Shown here in pieces: positions 42,944 to 52,216 of a stretch of DNA of 55,532 nucleotides; position 1 is the first letter of the stretch; the number at the start of each line of letters is the position of its first letter. The DNA lies in assembly GCF_029267215.1 (NCBI RefSeq), contig NZ_JARIDH010000029.1:1-55532 (forward strand). The letters are read 5' to 3'. This DNA is from Clostridium sp. (GTDB lineage Bacteria; Bacillota; Clostridia; Clostridiales; Clostridiaceae). The position numbers and the translations under genes are program-made. The notes beneath the pieces were generated by a model, which did no database searches, had not been told where the DNA came from, and worked only from the letters and a program-made list of their open reading frames with translations.

Positions 42944-43945
42944 TTATATAACTGTACCTCTTTCTATTAAAGAAGGTTCTAAATTTATTATTTTACTTTC
43001 ACTATTTTTCTTATTTATTAAATCAATAAGGAGTTTACATGAATCTTCTCCTATTTTATATATAGGCTGTGCTATTGTTGTAAGCTCAGGTTCCATATAT
43101 GATGAAATATTTATATTATCATACCCTAATATACTTATATCCTCTGGAATTTTATATCCATTTCTTATTAAATATTTCATTCCTCCAATAGCCATAACAT
43201 CTGAACTATAAAATATGGCATCAACTTCTTTATTTTTTTTCAAAAGATTTTCAGTAGCCTTTATTCCACTTTCCATTGAAAAATCAGCATCTTCTATCAA
43301 CTCTTTATTGAAGACTCCAAGTTTTTCCGAAATATTTTTAAAACTTTCTAATCTTAAATTAGCTACTTCTATGTTGGTTTTACCAGTTACAAATGCAATA
43401 TTTTTTTTCCCTTTATTAACTAAATACTCAACACCTAATTCTATTCCTTTTTTATTATTACAAAATACCCCATTAATATCTTTTTCATCAGAAGTCATTC
43501 TATCTAATATAACAAAAGGAACCTTATTACTTTTTAAAATATCTATCCATTTATCATTATTTCCACAAGCTGCTATAATAACTCCATCAACTAACTTGCT
43601 TATAAGAAGCCTTAAATACTCCTCTTCCTTTTTCTCATCATTAAAAGTATTGCAAAGTATCATGCTATATCCTTGCTTTTCTCCCTCTATTTCTATAGCT
43701 TTTGCCATTTCAGAAAAGAAAGGATTTTGAATATCAGGTATTATCATTCCTATTGTATAACTTTTTCTTGTACTTAAACTTCTAGCTACAATATTAGGTA
43801 TATAATTCATATCCTTTGCTGCCTTAAATATTTTTTCTCTTGTTTCCTTTGAAACATTTATTTTTTTATTATTTAACACCATTGAAACAGTTGTTTTTGA
43901 TACATTTACTGCCTTTGCTATATCTAATAACGTAGTTTTCCCCAT
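42944..43945 (-). CDS. rbsR: Ribose operon repressor, LacI family
   Basis: A 333-residue LacI/GalR regulator. The N-terminal helix-turn-helix is TLLDIAKAVNVSKTTVSMVL, with the hinge NYIPNIVARSLSTRKSYTIG. A periplasmic-binding-protein-like sensor domain completes it. It sits at the 3' end of the ribose operon, after rbsB, and should repress from the operators near 49005-49057, released by ribose. In Bacillus subtilis rbsR is the first gene instead. A strong terminator separates it from rbsB, so it may rely on read-through or its own promoter. AGAGGTG lies 9 bases upstream. Confidence 0.9.
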   Translation of the reverse strand: MGKTTLLDIAKAVNVSKTTVSMVLNNKKINVSKETREKIFKAAKDMNYIPNIVARSLSTRKSYTIGMIIPDIQNPFFSEMAKAIEIEGEKQGYSMILCNTFNDEKKEEEYLRLLISKLVDGVIIAACGNNDKWIDILKSNKVPFVILDRMTSDEKDINGVFCNNKKGIELGVEYLVNKGKKNIAFVTGKTNIEVANLRLESFKNISEKLGVFNKELIEDADFSMESGIKATENLLKKNKEVDAIFYSSDVMAIGGMKYLIRNGYKIPEDISILGYDNINISSYMEPELTTIAQPIYKIGEDSCKLLIDLINKKNSESKIINLEPSLIERGTVI

Positions 43946-44009
43946 TTATTGAAACACCTCTTATCTCAATTCATTATAACAAAAATCATTATATCACAAT
44001 AATTTTTCT

Positions 44010-44059
44010 AAAAAAAATGTTGATTTCATTACAAATTTATTATTGTAAGAAATCAACAT
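44010..44059 (-). terminator. Terminator/attenuator between rbsB and rbsR
   Basis: A ~17-bp stem (44017-44034 with 44043-44059, one bulge) is followed on the minus strand by TTTTTTT. It should stop most rbsKDACB transcripts before rbsR. Confidence 0.85.
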
Positions 44060-44077
44060 CTAATTTAAAAAATATAA

Positions 44078-44983
44078 TTACTTAGTAAATACTTTTAAAT
44101 CTGCTGCTATTTTATCTTTAACTGATTCTCCGTGATGTATTTTGTTTGCTAATTCAACACCTAAAGCCCCTATTAAATCTGGCTGCTGTGCGATTGTTGC
44201 TTTCATCTCTCCATTTTCTATAGAATCTTTAGCATCATCATTTCCATCAAATCCAATTACCATAGCCTTTGATCCACTAGCTTTTATGGCTTTTACTGCC
44301 CCTAATGCCATTTCATCATTATGAGCAAATACAACTTGTACCTTTGGATTTGCTTGAAGTATATTTTCCATAACTTGAAGACCTTTTTGTCTATCAAAAT
44401 CTGCAGCCTGAATTGATACAAATTTAAACTTACTATCCTTGTCCATTATATTATGGAAACCTTGTCCTCTATCTCTAGTAGCTGAAGCTCCTGGAATACC
44501 TTGTATTTCTACTACATTTATTGGTCCTTTTTCATTTTTAAATTTATCTTCAACGAACTTAGCAGCCATCTCTCCACCCTTTATATTATCAGAAGCTATA
44601 TGACTTACTATTTTTCCTCCATTAGCTTGTCTATCTAATGTTATTACTGGTACATTCTTTTGATTTGCTACCTCTACTGTTTTTACTACTGCATCACTAT
44701 CTGTTGGATTTATAAGTAATGCTACAACACCTAATTGAATTAAGTCTTCTACATTTGCTCTTTCCTTAGCAGGATCATTTTGTGAATCTAAAACTACTAA
44801 ATCATACCCTAGCTTATTAGCTTCTTTTTGAGCCCCCTCTTTCATGTTAACGAAGAAAGGATTATTTAGTGTTGAAACTACCATCCCTATTTTAGGTCTA
44901 TTATCTCTTCCACACCCAACTAATGAAGTCATAAGCATCATGAGTATTAAACCAACTGAGAATATCTTTTTATTTATACGCAT
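44078..44983 (-). CDS. rbsB: Ribose ABC transporter substrate-binding lipoprotein
   Basis: A 301-residue lipoprotein. The signal peptide ends in the lipobox LVGC (Cys24). The mature part is a type I sugar-binding protein (STLNNPFFVNMKEGAQKEA; QIGVVALLINPTD-like region; ASDNIKGGEMAAKF; HNDEMALGAVKAIKASG; FDGNDDAKDSI). It captures ribose outside the membrane and delivers it to RbsC/RbsA. The start at 44983 lies 6 bases after AGAGGTG; a GTG at 44992 is part of that site. Confidence 0.94.
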   Translation of the reverse strand: MRINKKIFSVGLILMMLMTSLVGCGRDNRPKIGMVVSTLNNPFFVNMKEGAQKEANKLGYDLVVLDSQNDPAKERANVEDLIQLGVVALLINPTDSDAVVKTVEVANQKNVPVITLDRQANGGKIVSHIASDNIKGGEMAAKFVEDKFKNEKGPINVVEIQGIPGASATRDRGQGFHNIMDKDSKFKFVSIQAADFDRQKGLQVMENILQANPKVQVVFAHNDEMALGAVKAIKASGSKAMVIGFDGNDDAKDSIENGEMKATIAQQPDLIGALGVELANKIHHGESVKDKIAADLKVFTK

Positions 44984-45004
44984 AAAACTCACCTCTTAAG
45001 CTTC

Positions 45005-45940
45005 TTAATTTTTTCTGCTCTTTTTATCTAAAAGTACTGCTATTAATATAACTAACCCTTTTACTATTGATTGATAGAAAGGTGAAACGTTCATAAGGTT
45101 TAATCCATTATTAAGTACACCAATTATAAGAGCACCAATTAAAGTTCCTGTTATTGTTCCTTCTCCACCTGCTAATGAAGTTCCTCCAATTACGACAGCT
45201 GCGATTGCATCTAATTCAAACCCAGTACCTGCGTTTGGTGAAGCTGATCCTATTCTACTTGTTATGATTACCCCAGCTATTGCTGATGCAAATCCTGATA
45301 CCACATAAACTAAAGTTTTTATTTTATCTGTATTTATTCCTGATAATCTTGATGCATCTTCATTTCCACCTAATGCATATAAATATCTTCCGAATCTAGT
45401 TTGAGATAAAGCATAAACTGCTATGATTGCTATTATTACAGTTATAATTACTGGGATTGGCATAAATCCTATTTTACCATTTCCTATGTTAACAAAACTA
45501 CTTGGTAATTTTGATATTGGAGTACCATTTGTAAATACTAATGTTGCTCCTCTAAATATTGTCATTGTTGCTAAAGTAACTATGAATGCTTGTAATTTTC
45601 CTTTTGATACTAATAATCCGTTTATTAATCCTACTACTATACCTACTATTGCTGCTACTAATATAGCTAAGAATACGTTTCCAGTAGACTTGATAATAGA
45701 CGCACCTAATGCCCCACTAATAGCTAGTGTTGATCCTACTGATAAATCTATTCCTCCAGTTAAAATTACAAAAGTCATACCAATAGCTATGATTGCATTA
45801 ACAGAAACCTGAGTAAATACATTAGTTATATTTGATATACTTAAAAATTTTGGAGTAACCATTGTTATTACTAAACAAAGTAATACTAATCCTATAAGAG
45901 ATTTATATTTTGTTAAATTTTCCTTTACACTTGATTTCAT
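45005..45940 (-). CDS. rbsC: Ribose ABC transporter permease
   Basis: A 311-residue membrane protein with about eight to ten helices, typical of RbsC/AraH permeases: FVILTGGIDLSVGSTLAISG, LVSKGKLQAFIVTLATMTI, YALGGNEDASRLSGI (ATPase-contact loop) and ELDAIAAVVIGGTSLAGGEG. It forms the ribose channel with RbsA. AGGAGG lies 8 bases before the ATG. It follows rbsA by 12 bases. Confidence 0.95.
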   Translation of the reverse strand: MKSSVKENLTKYKSLIGLVLLCLVITMVTPKFLSISNITNVFTQVSVNAIIAIGMTFVILTGGIDLSVGSTLAISGALGASIIKSTGNVFLAILVAAIVGIVVGLINGLLVSKGKLQAFIVTLATMTIFRGATLVFTNGTPISKLPSSFVNIGNGKIGFMPIPVIITVIIAIIAVYALSQTRFGRYLYALGGNEDASRLSGINTDKIKTLVYVVSGFASAIAGVIITSRIGSASPNAGTGFELDAIAAVVIGGTSLAGGEGTITGTLIGALIIGVLNNGLNLMNVSPFYQSIVKGLVILIAVLLDKKSRKN

Positions 45941-45952
45941 TATGTAACCCTC

Positions 45953-47458
45953 CTACTCATTCATACCAACAGCTAATTTCATTATGCTTTGTTGATTTGC
46001 TTCTTCTCTTTTTAATTCACCAGATACTCTTCCTTCATTCATAACCATGATTCTATCACTAATTCCTAAAACCTCTGGTAAATCTGAAGAAATCATTATT
46101 ATTGCTTTTCCACTTGCTTTAAGTTCATTTAATAACTCATAAATCTCTTTTTTAGCACCTACATCTATTCCTCTTGTAGGTTCATCAATAATTAGAACCT
46201 CTGGTGATAACATAAGCCATTTTGCCAAAATAACTTTCTGTTGATTACCTCCACTTAAATTTTTAATAAGTTGCTTACTACTTGGTGTCTTTATGTTTAT
46301 TTTTTTTATGTAATATTCTATTTCTTCCGCTTCTTTTCTCTTATTTAAAGATTTATTTTTATTTTCATACTTAGTAAGATTGCATAATGTCATGTTATCT
46401 CCAACAGAAAGCCCTAATACGCATCCTTCTTTTTTTCTATCTTCTGAAAGATAGCATATTCCATTTTTAATTGCATCTCCTATACTTTTTATATTAAGTT
46501 CTTTTCCATTTAATCTAATAGTTCCACTAGTCTTTTTGTACTCTCCAAAGATAGTTTTTGCAAGTTCTGTTCTACCAGACCCCATAAGTCCTGCAATTCC
46601 AAGTATTTCTCCTTGTCTAACATTAAAAGAAGCTCCTTTTACTCCTTCTTTGCAACTTAAGTTTTCAACTTCTAAAGCCATTTCTCCTTTTTTAACTTCT
46701 CTATATGGGAATTGGTCTTCTATTTTTCTACCAACCATCATTGCAATAAGTTTATCATTGTCTATATCTTTTATCTCTGCACTACCTGCATACTTACCAT
46801 CTCTTAAGACTTCAACTCTATGACATATTTTAAATATTTCTTCCATTCTGTGTGATATGTATATTATAGCAATACCTTTTTTTCTTAAACTCTCTATTAC
46901 TTTAAAAAGGTTTTCAGTTTCAACATCAGTTAAAGCTGTTGTAGGCTCGTCCATTATTATAATTCTAGCATTTTTAGTAAGAGCCTTAGCTATCTCTATC
47001 ATTTGTTTTTCCCCAACATTTAAAGTTCCAACAAATCTATTAGGATTTATATTACATCCTATTTGTTCTAAAAACATATTACTTCTTTCTTCCAAAAGTT
47101 TTTTATTTATTTTCCCAGTAAATTTATTATACTTTTCATTTCCTAAAAATATATTCTCTGCTACTGTTAAATTATTTAAAACACTCAATTCTTGGTGTAT
47201 TATTGTTACTCCAGCTTCTTCTGCCGCCTTTATTCCTTTTATTTCAACTTCTTTTCCTTCAATAAAGACTTTTCCTTCATCTTTTTTATATACACCACTT
47301 AAGATTTTCATTAAGGTGGATTTTCCAGCTCCATTTTCACCCATTAAAGCTGTAACTTCTCCACCATAAGCCATTAAACTAACATTATCCAAAGCTTTAA
47401 CACCTGGAAAGGATTTTGATACCCCTTCCATTTTTAACATAGGTGTTCTTTCTTTCAT
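45953..47458 (-). CDS. rbsA: Ribose ABC transporter ATP-binding protein
   Basis: A 501-residue protein with two ABC domains, as usual for RbsA. First domain: Walker [10 protein letters not shown] and signature LNVGEKQ, with DEPT in Walker B. Second domain: a degenerate P-loop GLMGSGRTE and signature LSGGNQQ, with [11 protein letters not shown]. It hydrolyses ATP for ribose import. The start at 47458 lies 6 bases after AGGAGGTG; the GTG at 47467 is within that site. It comes after rbsD with 82 bases between. Confidence 0.95.
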   Translation of the reverse strand: MKERTPMLKMEGVSKSFPGVKALDNVSLMAYGGEVTALMGENGAGKSTLMKILSGVYKKDEGKVFIEGKEVEIKGIKAAEEAGVTIIHQELSVLNNLTVAENIFLGNEKYNKFTGKINKKLLEERSNMFLEQIGCNINPNRFVGTLNVGEKQMIEIAKALTKNARIIIMDEPTTALTDVETENLFKVIESLRKKGIAIIYISHRMEEIFKICHRVEVLRDGKYAGSAEIKDIDNDKLIAMMVGRKIEDQFPYREVKKGEMALEVENLSCKEGVKGASFNVRQGEILGIAGLMGSGRTELAKTIFGEYKKTSGTIRLNGKELNIKSIGDAIKNGICYLSEDRKKEGCVLGLSVGDNMTLCNLTKYENKNKSLNKRKEAEEIEYYIKKINIKTPSSKQLIKNLSGGNQQKVILAKWLMLSPEVLIIDEPTRGIDVGAKKEIYELLNELKASGKAIIMISSDLPEVLGISDRIMVMNEGRVSGELKREEANQQSIMKLAVGMNE

Positions 47459-47540
47459 TTCATGCACCTCCTAAAAATCTATAAAACTCTATATGAACCA
47501 CACTCTTAATATTTAACAGAATGTCTAACTAAAAACCTTC

Positions 47541-47936
47541 TTAAAAAACAACTCCTGACTTTAAAATTATGTTTGCATAAGGAATTTGTTCTCCTGTTCT
47601 TACCACAGCTTTACAATTTTTTAATTCTTTTTTTAATTCTTCATGAGATATAAATGTTAACTTAACATCACCAATCTCAGATTTTATCTCCTCAAATAAT
47701 TTTGGACTTATTCTTTCTGTTTCTTCAGCAAGAATAACCTCTTCAACTTGTAATTCAACCAATATAGCTTTTAATGTTTCTAAAAATCCTGGAACCCCTT
47801 TAATTAAAGCTAAATCTATTCTTTCAGTTTCATCTGGTATAGGTAATCCACAATCTCCTATAGCCAACATATCAGTATGTCCCATTTTTGAGATTACTGA
47901 ACTTATATTACTATTTAATAAACTTGTTTTTCTCAT
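47541..47936 (-). CDS. rbsD: D-ribose pyranase
   Basis: A 131-residue RbsD that interconverts the pyranose and furanose forms of ribose, feeding the furanose to RbsK. Conserved motifs are the catalytic-His region [19 protein letters not shown] and the C-terminal [23 protein letters not shown] lies ~7 bases upstream of the ATG. It lies between rbsK (124 bases) and rbsA. Confidence 0.94.
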   Translation of the reverse strand: MRKTSLLNSNISSVISKMGHTDMLAIGDCGLPIPDETERIDLALIKGVPGFLETLKAILVELQVEEVILAEETERISPKLFEEIKSEIGDVKLTFISHEELKKELKNCKAVVRTGEQIPYANIILKSGVVF

Positions 47937-48060
47937 TCTAACACCACCTATTATTTTTTAATTCCCCTATATTTCCATATATTTTACAAAATCTACTTGA
48001 CTTATTTTTAAATTATTTCAATCTTTTATCAAAGCTAATTATTATTATAAAAATATTCTA

Positions 48061-48984
48061 TTACTTATAAATTTCTAATACTTCATTTAAATATGGTATT
48101 GAAGGTTGAGCCCCTTTTCTTTGAACAGCTATTGATGATACCTTGTTTCCAAAATTTATTGCTTCTTTTAATGTTTTTCTTTCAACATTATTTATATCTA
48201 GCTTAGAACTTAATCCTCCAATAAAGCTATCTCCTGCTGCTGTTGTATCTATTGCATTAACCTTATATGCTGGAATTACATCACAGAAATCTTCTCCTAT
48301 CAAGGCAGCTCCATTCTCACCTAAAGTTATTATTACAAATTTAACACCTTTTTCTAAGAATACTTTTCCTGCCTTCTTAGCATCATCTAAGTTTTTAACC
48401 TTTACTCCAGTTAAAACTTCAGCTTCAGTTTCATTTGGAATTATTAAATCTGTATATTTTAATAACTCATCATTTATTTTTTTAGCTGGCGCTGGATTTA
48501 AGATTGTTATTTTATCATAATTTTTTGCCATTTTAAAAGCTTCTAATGTTATTTCTTCTGGTGTTTCAAACTGAGATATTAAAATATCACTATCTTTTAT
48601 AATATTTTCAGTTGATTTAATCTCTGAAGAATTTAAAGTCATATTAGAGCCTGAATTTACTATAATAGAATTATTTCCACCTTCGTTAACCATAATTAAT
48701 GCCATTCCTGTTGGCTCTGTTTTATCCTCAAAAACATATTCAACATTTATATTATCATCTATTAATTTATTTCTTAATTCAGTTCCATTTTCATCTTTTC
48801 CTATTTTAGATATCATAGATACTTCTGAACCACATCTTTTAGCAGCTACAGCCTGATTAGCACCTTTTCCTCCAGCTATTTTTTGAAATGATTTTGAAAG
48901 TATAGTTTCACCTATTTTAGGCATGTCTTTAACCTTTAAAACTAAGTCCATATTCATACTACCAAGTACACATACTTTATTCAT
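48061..48984 (-). CDS. rbsK: Ribokinase
   Basis: A 307-residue PfkB-family kinase that phosphorylates ribose to ribose-5-phosphate. Motifs: GSMNMDLVLKVKDMPKIGET, the substrate loop KIAGGKGANQAVAAKR, LILN-type NPAPAKKI, and the anion hole with the catalytic Asp in DTTAAGDSFIGG. AAGGAGG lies 7-8 bases before the ATG. It is first in the operon, just behind the promoter and operators. Confidence 0.95.
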   Translation of the reverse strand: MNKVCVLGSMNMDLVLKVKDMPKIGETILSKSFQKIAGGKGANQAVAAKRCGSEVSMISKIGKDENGTELRNKLIDDNINVEYVFEDKTEPTGMALIMVNEGGNNSIIVNSGSNMTLNSSEIKSTENIIKDSDILISQFETPEEITLEAFKMAKNYDKITILNPAPAKKINDELLKYTDLIIPNETEAEVLTGVKVKNLDDAKKAGKVFLEKGVKFVIITLGENGAALIGEDFCDVIPAYKVNAIDTTAAGDSFIGGLSSKLDINNVERKTLKEAINFGNKVSSIAVQRKGAQPSIPYLNEVLEIYK

Positions 48985-49000
48985 TCTTACTACCTCCTTA

Positions 49001-49057
49001 GTTAACCGTTTTACTAAATCGATTAACTATATAATAATATATTTGTAAACGTTAATC
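49001..49057. promoter_or_regulatory. Three LacI-type operator-like sites of the rbs operon (one cre-like)
   Basis: CG-centred imperfect palindromes occur at 49001-49014 (GTTAACCGTTTTAC), 49014-49027 (CTAAATCGATTAAC) and 49045-49057 (GTAAACGTTAATC). The last overlaps the -35/spacer and also resembles a CcpA cre site (TTGTAAACGTTAATCA). They are the likely targets of RbsR and possibly CcpA. Confidence 0.65.
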
Positions 49058-49059
49058 AA
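49031..49059 (-). promoter_or_regulatory. Sigma-A promoter of the rbs operon
   Basis: The minus strand has TTGATT (49059-49054), a 17-base spacer and TATTAT (49036-49031), with predicted start near 49024, about 40 bases upstream of rbsK. Confidence 0.7.
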
Positions 49060-49083
49060 GAGTTTTTTCAAAAAAAATAAAAA

Positions 49084-49111
49084 AAGAGTGTAGTTTTTTA
49101 TCTACACTCTT
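49084..49111 (-). terminator. Terminator after def
   Basis: Perfect 10-bp arms AAGAGTGTAG (49084-49093) and CTACACTCTT (49102-49111), followed by TTTTTTT on the minus strand. Confidence 0.9.
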
Positions 49112-49123
49112 AAAATACGCTTA

Positions 49124-49591
49124 CTATCTCTCAACAAGTTCATACATCTCTTTAGCTCTATCAACATACATAATGCCATCTAAATGGTCTAATTCGTGTT
49201 GAAAACATCTAGCTAAAAGATCTTGAGCTTCGTAAACTTTTAATTCACCTTTTTCATTTAAAGCTTGTATTCTAACTGCTTTTGCTCTTTCTACTAATCC
49301 TTCGTGCATTACATAGCTTAAACAACCTTCATAATCTTCATAAGTCTCTTTTGATGCACCTATTATTTCTGGATTTATAAGAACATATTCATTCTCTCCA
49401 TCTTCAAAATTTATATAAACAACTCTTTTATTAACTGCTATTTGTGGGGCAGCTAATCCTATCCCTTCTACAGTAGCTAATGTATCCTTTAAATCTTGAA
49501 TTAAATCTTTAACTTCATTAGCATCATTAACAGGATCACAAACTTTCTTTAAAGCTTCATGTCCTAATTGAACTATTTTCTTAACAGCCAT
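49124..49591 (-). CDS. def: Peptide deformylase
   Basis: A 155-residue metalloenzyme that removes the formyl group from nascent proteins. All three motifs are present: GIGLAAPQ, EGCLS (metal-ligand Cys) and QHELDH (two His ligands and catalytic Glu). AAAGGAG lies 7 bases before the ATG. It is a single-gene unit with its own terminator, upstream of the rbs promoter. Confidence 0.96.
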   Translation of the reverse strand: MAVKKIVQLGHEALKKVCDPVNDANEVKDLIQDLKDTLATVEGIGLAAPQIAVNKRVVYINFEDGENEYVLINPEIIGASKETYEDYEGCLSYVMHEGLVERAKAVRIQALNEKGELKVYEAQDLLARCFQHELDHLDGIMYVDRAKEMYELVER

Positions 49592-49682
49592 CTAATTTCT
49601 CCTTTCAACTTCTCTATACATATATTAAAACATAAAAACTTAAAATTTTCACTAATAAATTATATGATATGCATTATAAAAT

Positions 49683-49739
49683 AATATTGGCCATCTTTAT
49701 AAAGTCACCTTTTATACTCTCGTAAAGATAGCCAATATT
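49683..49739 (-). terminator. Terminator after the WecA/TagO-type gene
   Basis: Seventeen-base arms (49683-49699 with 49723-49739, one wobble) lie directly at the stop codon. The T-run is interrupted. Confidence 0.8.
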
Positions 49740-50698
49740 TACACAATTATCATAAATATTAATAATGATATTAAGCTTAAACATCCACTTAATATGCATA
49801 TGTATGATACTATTTGTTTTACATTCATACCTTTTTCTAAAAGTCTATAGTGTATTTGACTTCTATCAGCTTCATATACAGGTTTCCCAGCTAAAAATCT
49901 TTTAAATACTACAAAGATATTATCAAATATAGGCACTCCTAAAGCTAATACTGGCACAAAAATAGATATTATTGTAGCTTGTTTAAAAGCTCCTTCTAAA
50001 GCTATTATTGATAAAATAAAGCCCAAAAAATTTGCTCCTGAATCTCCCATAAACACCTTAGCTGGATGTATATTATACATTAAAAATGCTAATATAACTC
50101 CAATCAACGTTATAGACATGTATGCTGAATTTATCTGTCCTTTTGTAATAGCAACAATGAACATTGTCATTGCCGAGATAGAAGCTAAACTTCCTGCTAA
50201 TCCATCCATTCCATCTGACCAATTTATAACAGTAGTTATACCAAAAATCCAAGTTATGGTCAGAATATATTGTATCCAATATGAAAACAAAATAAATTCT
50301 CCATTTAAAGGATTAGTTATTCCCCTAAAAACAATTCCAATTTTAAAAACCATAGTAGCTGCTAACATTTGGATTACAACTCTAGGATATATAGGGAATT
50401 CCTTTCCTAGTCCTTTATAATAATCATCAACTATTCCTATAATAATTACTAAAGTAGTCGCTAAAAATATTACAATTATATCCTCAACTTTTTTTTGGTA
50501 ATTTATAAAAAATGGATAGGTAAGAAAAAAACCTATATACATAACTATACCACCATTTAAAGGCGTTAAATCTTTATGTTTTTTTCTATTATTAGGCTTA
50601 TCTACAAATCCAATCTTATTTGCAACGCTTATAAACTTTGGCATTAACAAACATACTATTATAAAACTTATATTTAAGGCAAAATAATAATTTCTCAT
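49739..50698 (-). CDS. Undecaprenyl-phosphate GlcNAc-1-phosphate transferase (WecA/TagO/MraY family)
   Basis: A 319-residue protein with about ten helices. Family motifs are KHKDLTPLNGGIVMYIGF at the start, a DDYYKGLGKEFPIYPRVVIQ loop, the catalytic NWSDGMDGLAGSLASI, MGDSGANFLGF and the cytoplasmic QIHYRLLEKGM. It transfers a sugar-1-phosphate to the lipid carrier, starting teichoic-acid-like or capsular polymers. The HYR motif and sequence suit WecA/TagO better than MraY. GGAG lies upstream of the ATG. Confidence 0.88.
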   Translation of the reverse strand: MRNYYFALNISFIIVCLLMPKFISVANKIGFVDKPNNRKKHKDLTPLNGGIVMYIGFFLTYPFFINYQKKVEDIIVIFLATTLVIIIGIVDDYYKGLGKEFPIYPRVVIQMLAATMVFKIGIVFRGITNPLNGEFILFSYWIQYILTITWIFGITTVINWSDGMDGLAGSLASISAMTMFIVAITKGQINSAYMSITLIGVILAFLMYNIHPAKVFMGDSGANFLGFILSIIALEGAFKQATIISIFVPVLALGVPIFDNIFVVFKRFLAGKPVYEADRSQIHYRLLEKGMNVKQIVSYICILSGCLSLISLLIFMIIV

Positions 50699-50792
50699 TT
50701 TAACTCCAAATTAAAATTTTATTTTTATTAACTATTATTCCCCTTTTTAAGTTATATAATCACATTAATTAATTTATAATCTTATCTATTTA

Positions 50793-51353
50793 CTAGTTAT
50801 TTTTTAAACAAACTGAGAATACATGACAAGGTGTTTTACCCTCTTCTTTCTTCTCATATTTTCTAACTATATCTCTTATTTCTTTATTAAATTCTACAAA
50901 CTCTTCATCACTTAGATAAATATTTTTATAATTAAATCCTATTGAACTTTCTGCATTTCCATCATCAACTTTATCAGAAATTATCTTTATAGTTTGCTCT
51001 TTTGAAGTATCATAATATTCACTTAAAATATTAAGAATTTGAGACTTATAAACTTGTTTCACTTCTTTTTTTATTTGATTTCCTTCAATATTAAAACTTT
51101 CTGCAGTTAAATAATAGTACTTTGCTATTATTCCTTTTATTTCTTTTGTCTTAACAAGTTCTAAAATACCCGCTTTTTCTAATTTTTTAATGTGGTAATG
51201 AACTTTTGCTGGTACTTCCCCAAAAAAATCAGCAATTTCCTTTACTGTAGCAGACTCTTGATTATTTCTAAGATAAGTTATTATCTTAAGTCTATATGGA
51301 TCTGAATACGCTTTAATTTGTTCTAAAGTTGTTAAATTCATAACACTATTCAT
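50793..51353 (-). CDS. ArsR-like winged-helix transcriptional regulator
   Basis: A 186-residue regulator. The N-terminal ~80 residues are a winged helix of the HTH_20/ArsR type (SDPYRLKIITYL; TVKEIADFFGEVPAKVHYHIKKLEKAGIL). The C-terminal ~100 residues are helical, with Cys and His near the end (TPCHVFSVC) that could bind metal or thiol, but this is only suggestive. GAGGGGGG precedes the ATG. The target and signal are unknown. Confidence 0.85.
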   Translation of the reverse strand: MNSVMNLTTLEQIKAYSDPYRLKIITYLRNNQESATVKEIADFFGEVPAKVHYHIKKLEKAGILELVKTKEIKGIIAKYYYLTAESFNIEGNQIKKEVKQVYKSQILNILSEYYDTSKEQTIKIISDKVDDGNAESSIGFNYKNIYLSDEEFVEFNKEIRDIVRKYEKKEEGKTPCHVFSVCLKNN

Positions 51354-51505
51354 TTTTAGCCCCCCTCAAATTTCGATATAATATTTTACTTATTATACCA
51401 TATTTTATAAATAGTTTACATCCATTAAAATTTATTAAATCTTTTAATAGATTAAACATTTATTTTCTTAATAAAATTATACATTTTATTCAAAAAATAG
51501 TAAAG

Positions 51506-51552
51506 AAAAAAGGCTAATCTTGATGTTTTATTAACATAAGTTAGCCTTTTTT
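51506..51552 (-). terminator. Terminator of the V-type ATPase operon
   Basis: Twelve-base arms AAAAAAGGCTAA (51506-51517) and TTAGCCTTTTTT (51541-51552), followed by T-rich sequence on the minus strand, 17 bases past ntpD. Confidence 0.9.
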
Positions 51553-51569
51553 ATTAAATTATTTTTATA

Positions 51570-52214
51570 TTATCCTCTTTGTTCAATCATAGACTTAACT
51601 TTCATAAGTCTTGTTAAAGCACTTCTCTCATTTTCATCAAGTTTCATTCTGATGTATCTGATAGTTTCTTTAAGCTGAGGAATAGTCATATATTCAAGAG
51701 CGTTAACTCTTCTTCTTGTCTTTTCAATTTCATCTGCCATAAGCTGGCCAGACTTCTCAACTTCTGCAAGTTCTAGTAACTTAGGTAATATACCATATAA
51801 CTTTGAAATTGCATCATCAAGTTCAGCTGAAGTATTCATAAATCCATAAGGATAAATACTACCTTCATCACCTTCTAATTTTCTTTTGAAGTTCATTATA
51901 GGCACATTTACACTCATTATGTTCTTATTACCAACTTCAACCTCAATCTCTTCTTTAGGGTATGCTATAGCTTCCTCTAGGAACTCTGAACTCATAACAG
52001 CTCTAGCCATAACGAAGTCTTTTAAGGAACTACCAAGTTCCTTTTCAACTTCATCTCTTAGCTGGTTATTATATTTTATAAGGTTGATGAACTGTCTCAT
52101 TAACTCATCTTGCTTATCTTTTAATAATTTATGACCTCTTGTTGCTGTTGCTAATCTTTTCTTTAGCTTTGAGAGTTCCATTCTAGTAGGATTGACATTT
52201 AATCTTTGTGCCAT
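51570..52214 (-). CDS. ntpD: V-type ATPase subunit D
   Basis: A 214-residue central-stalk subunit that couples rotation in the V1 head to the membrane ring. It is a long two-helix coiled coil, with the conserved start [20 protein letters not shown] and the C-terminal ending [30 protein letters not shown] precedes the ATG. It starts 2 bases after the ntpB stop, so it is translated as part of ntpF-A-B-D. Confidence 0.95.
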   Translation of the reverse strand: MAQRLNVNPTRMELSKLKKRLATATRGHKLLKDKQDELMRQFINLIKYNNQLRDEVEKELGSSLKDFVMARAVMSSEFLEEAIAYPKEEIEVEVGNKNIMSVNVPIMNFKRKLEGDEGSIYPYGFMNTSAELDDAISKLYGILPKLLELAEVEKSGQLMADEIEKTRRRVNALEYMTIPQLKETIRYIRMKLDENERSALTRLMKVKSMIEQRG

Positions 52215-52216
52215 TC

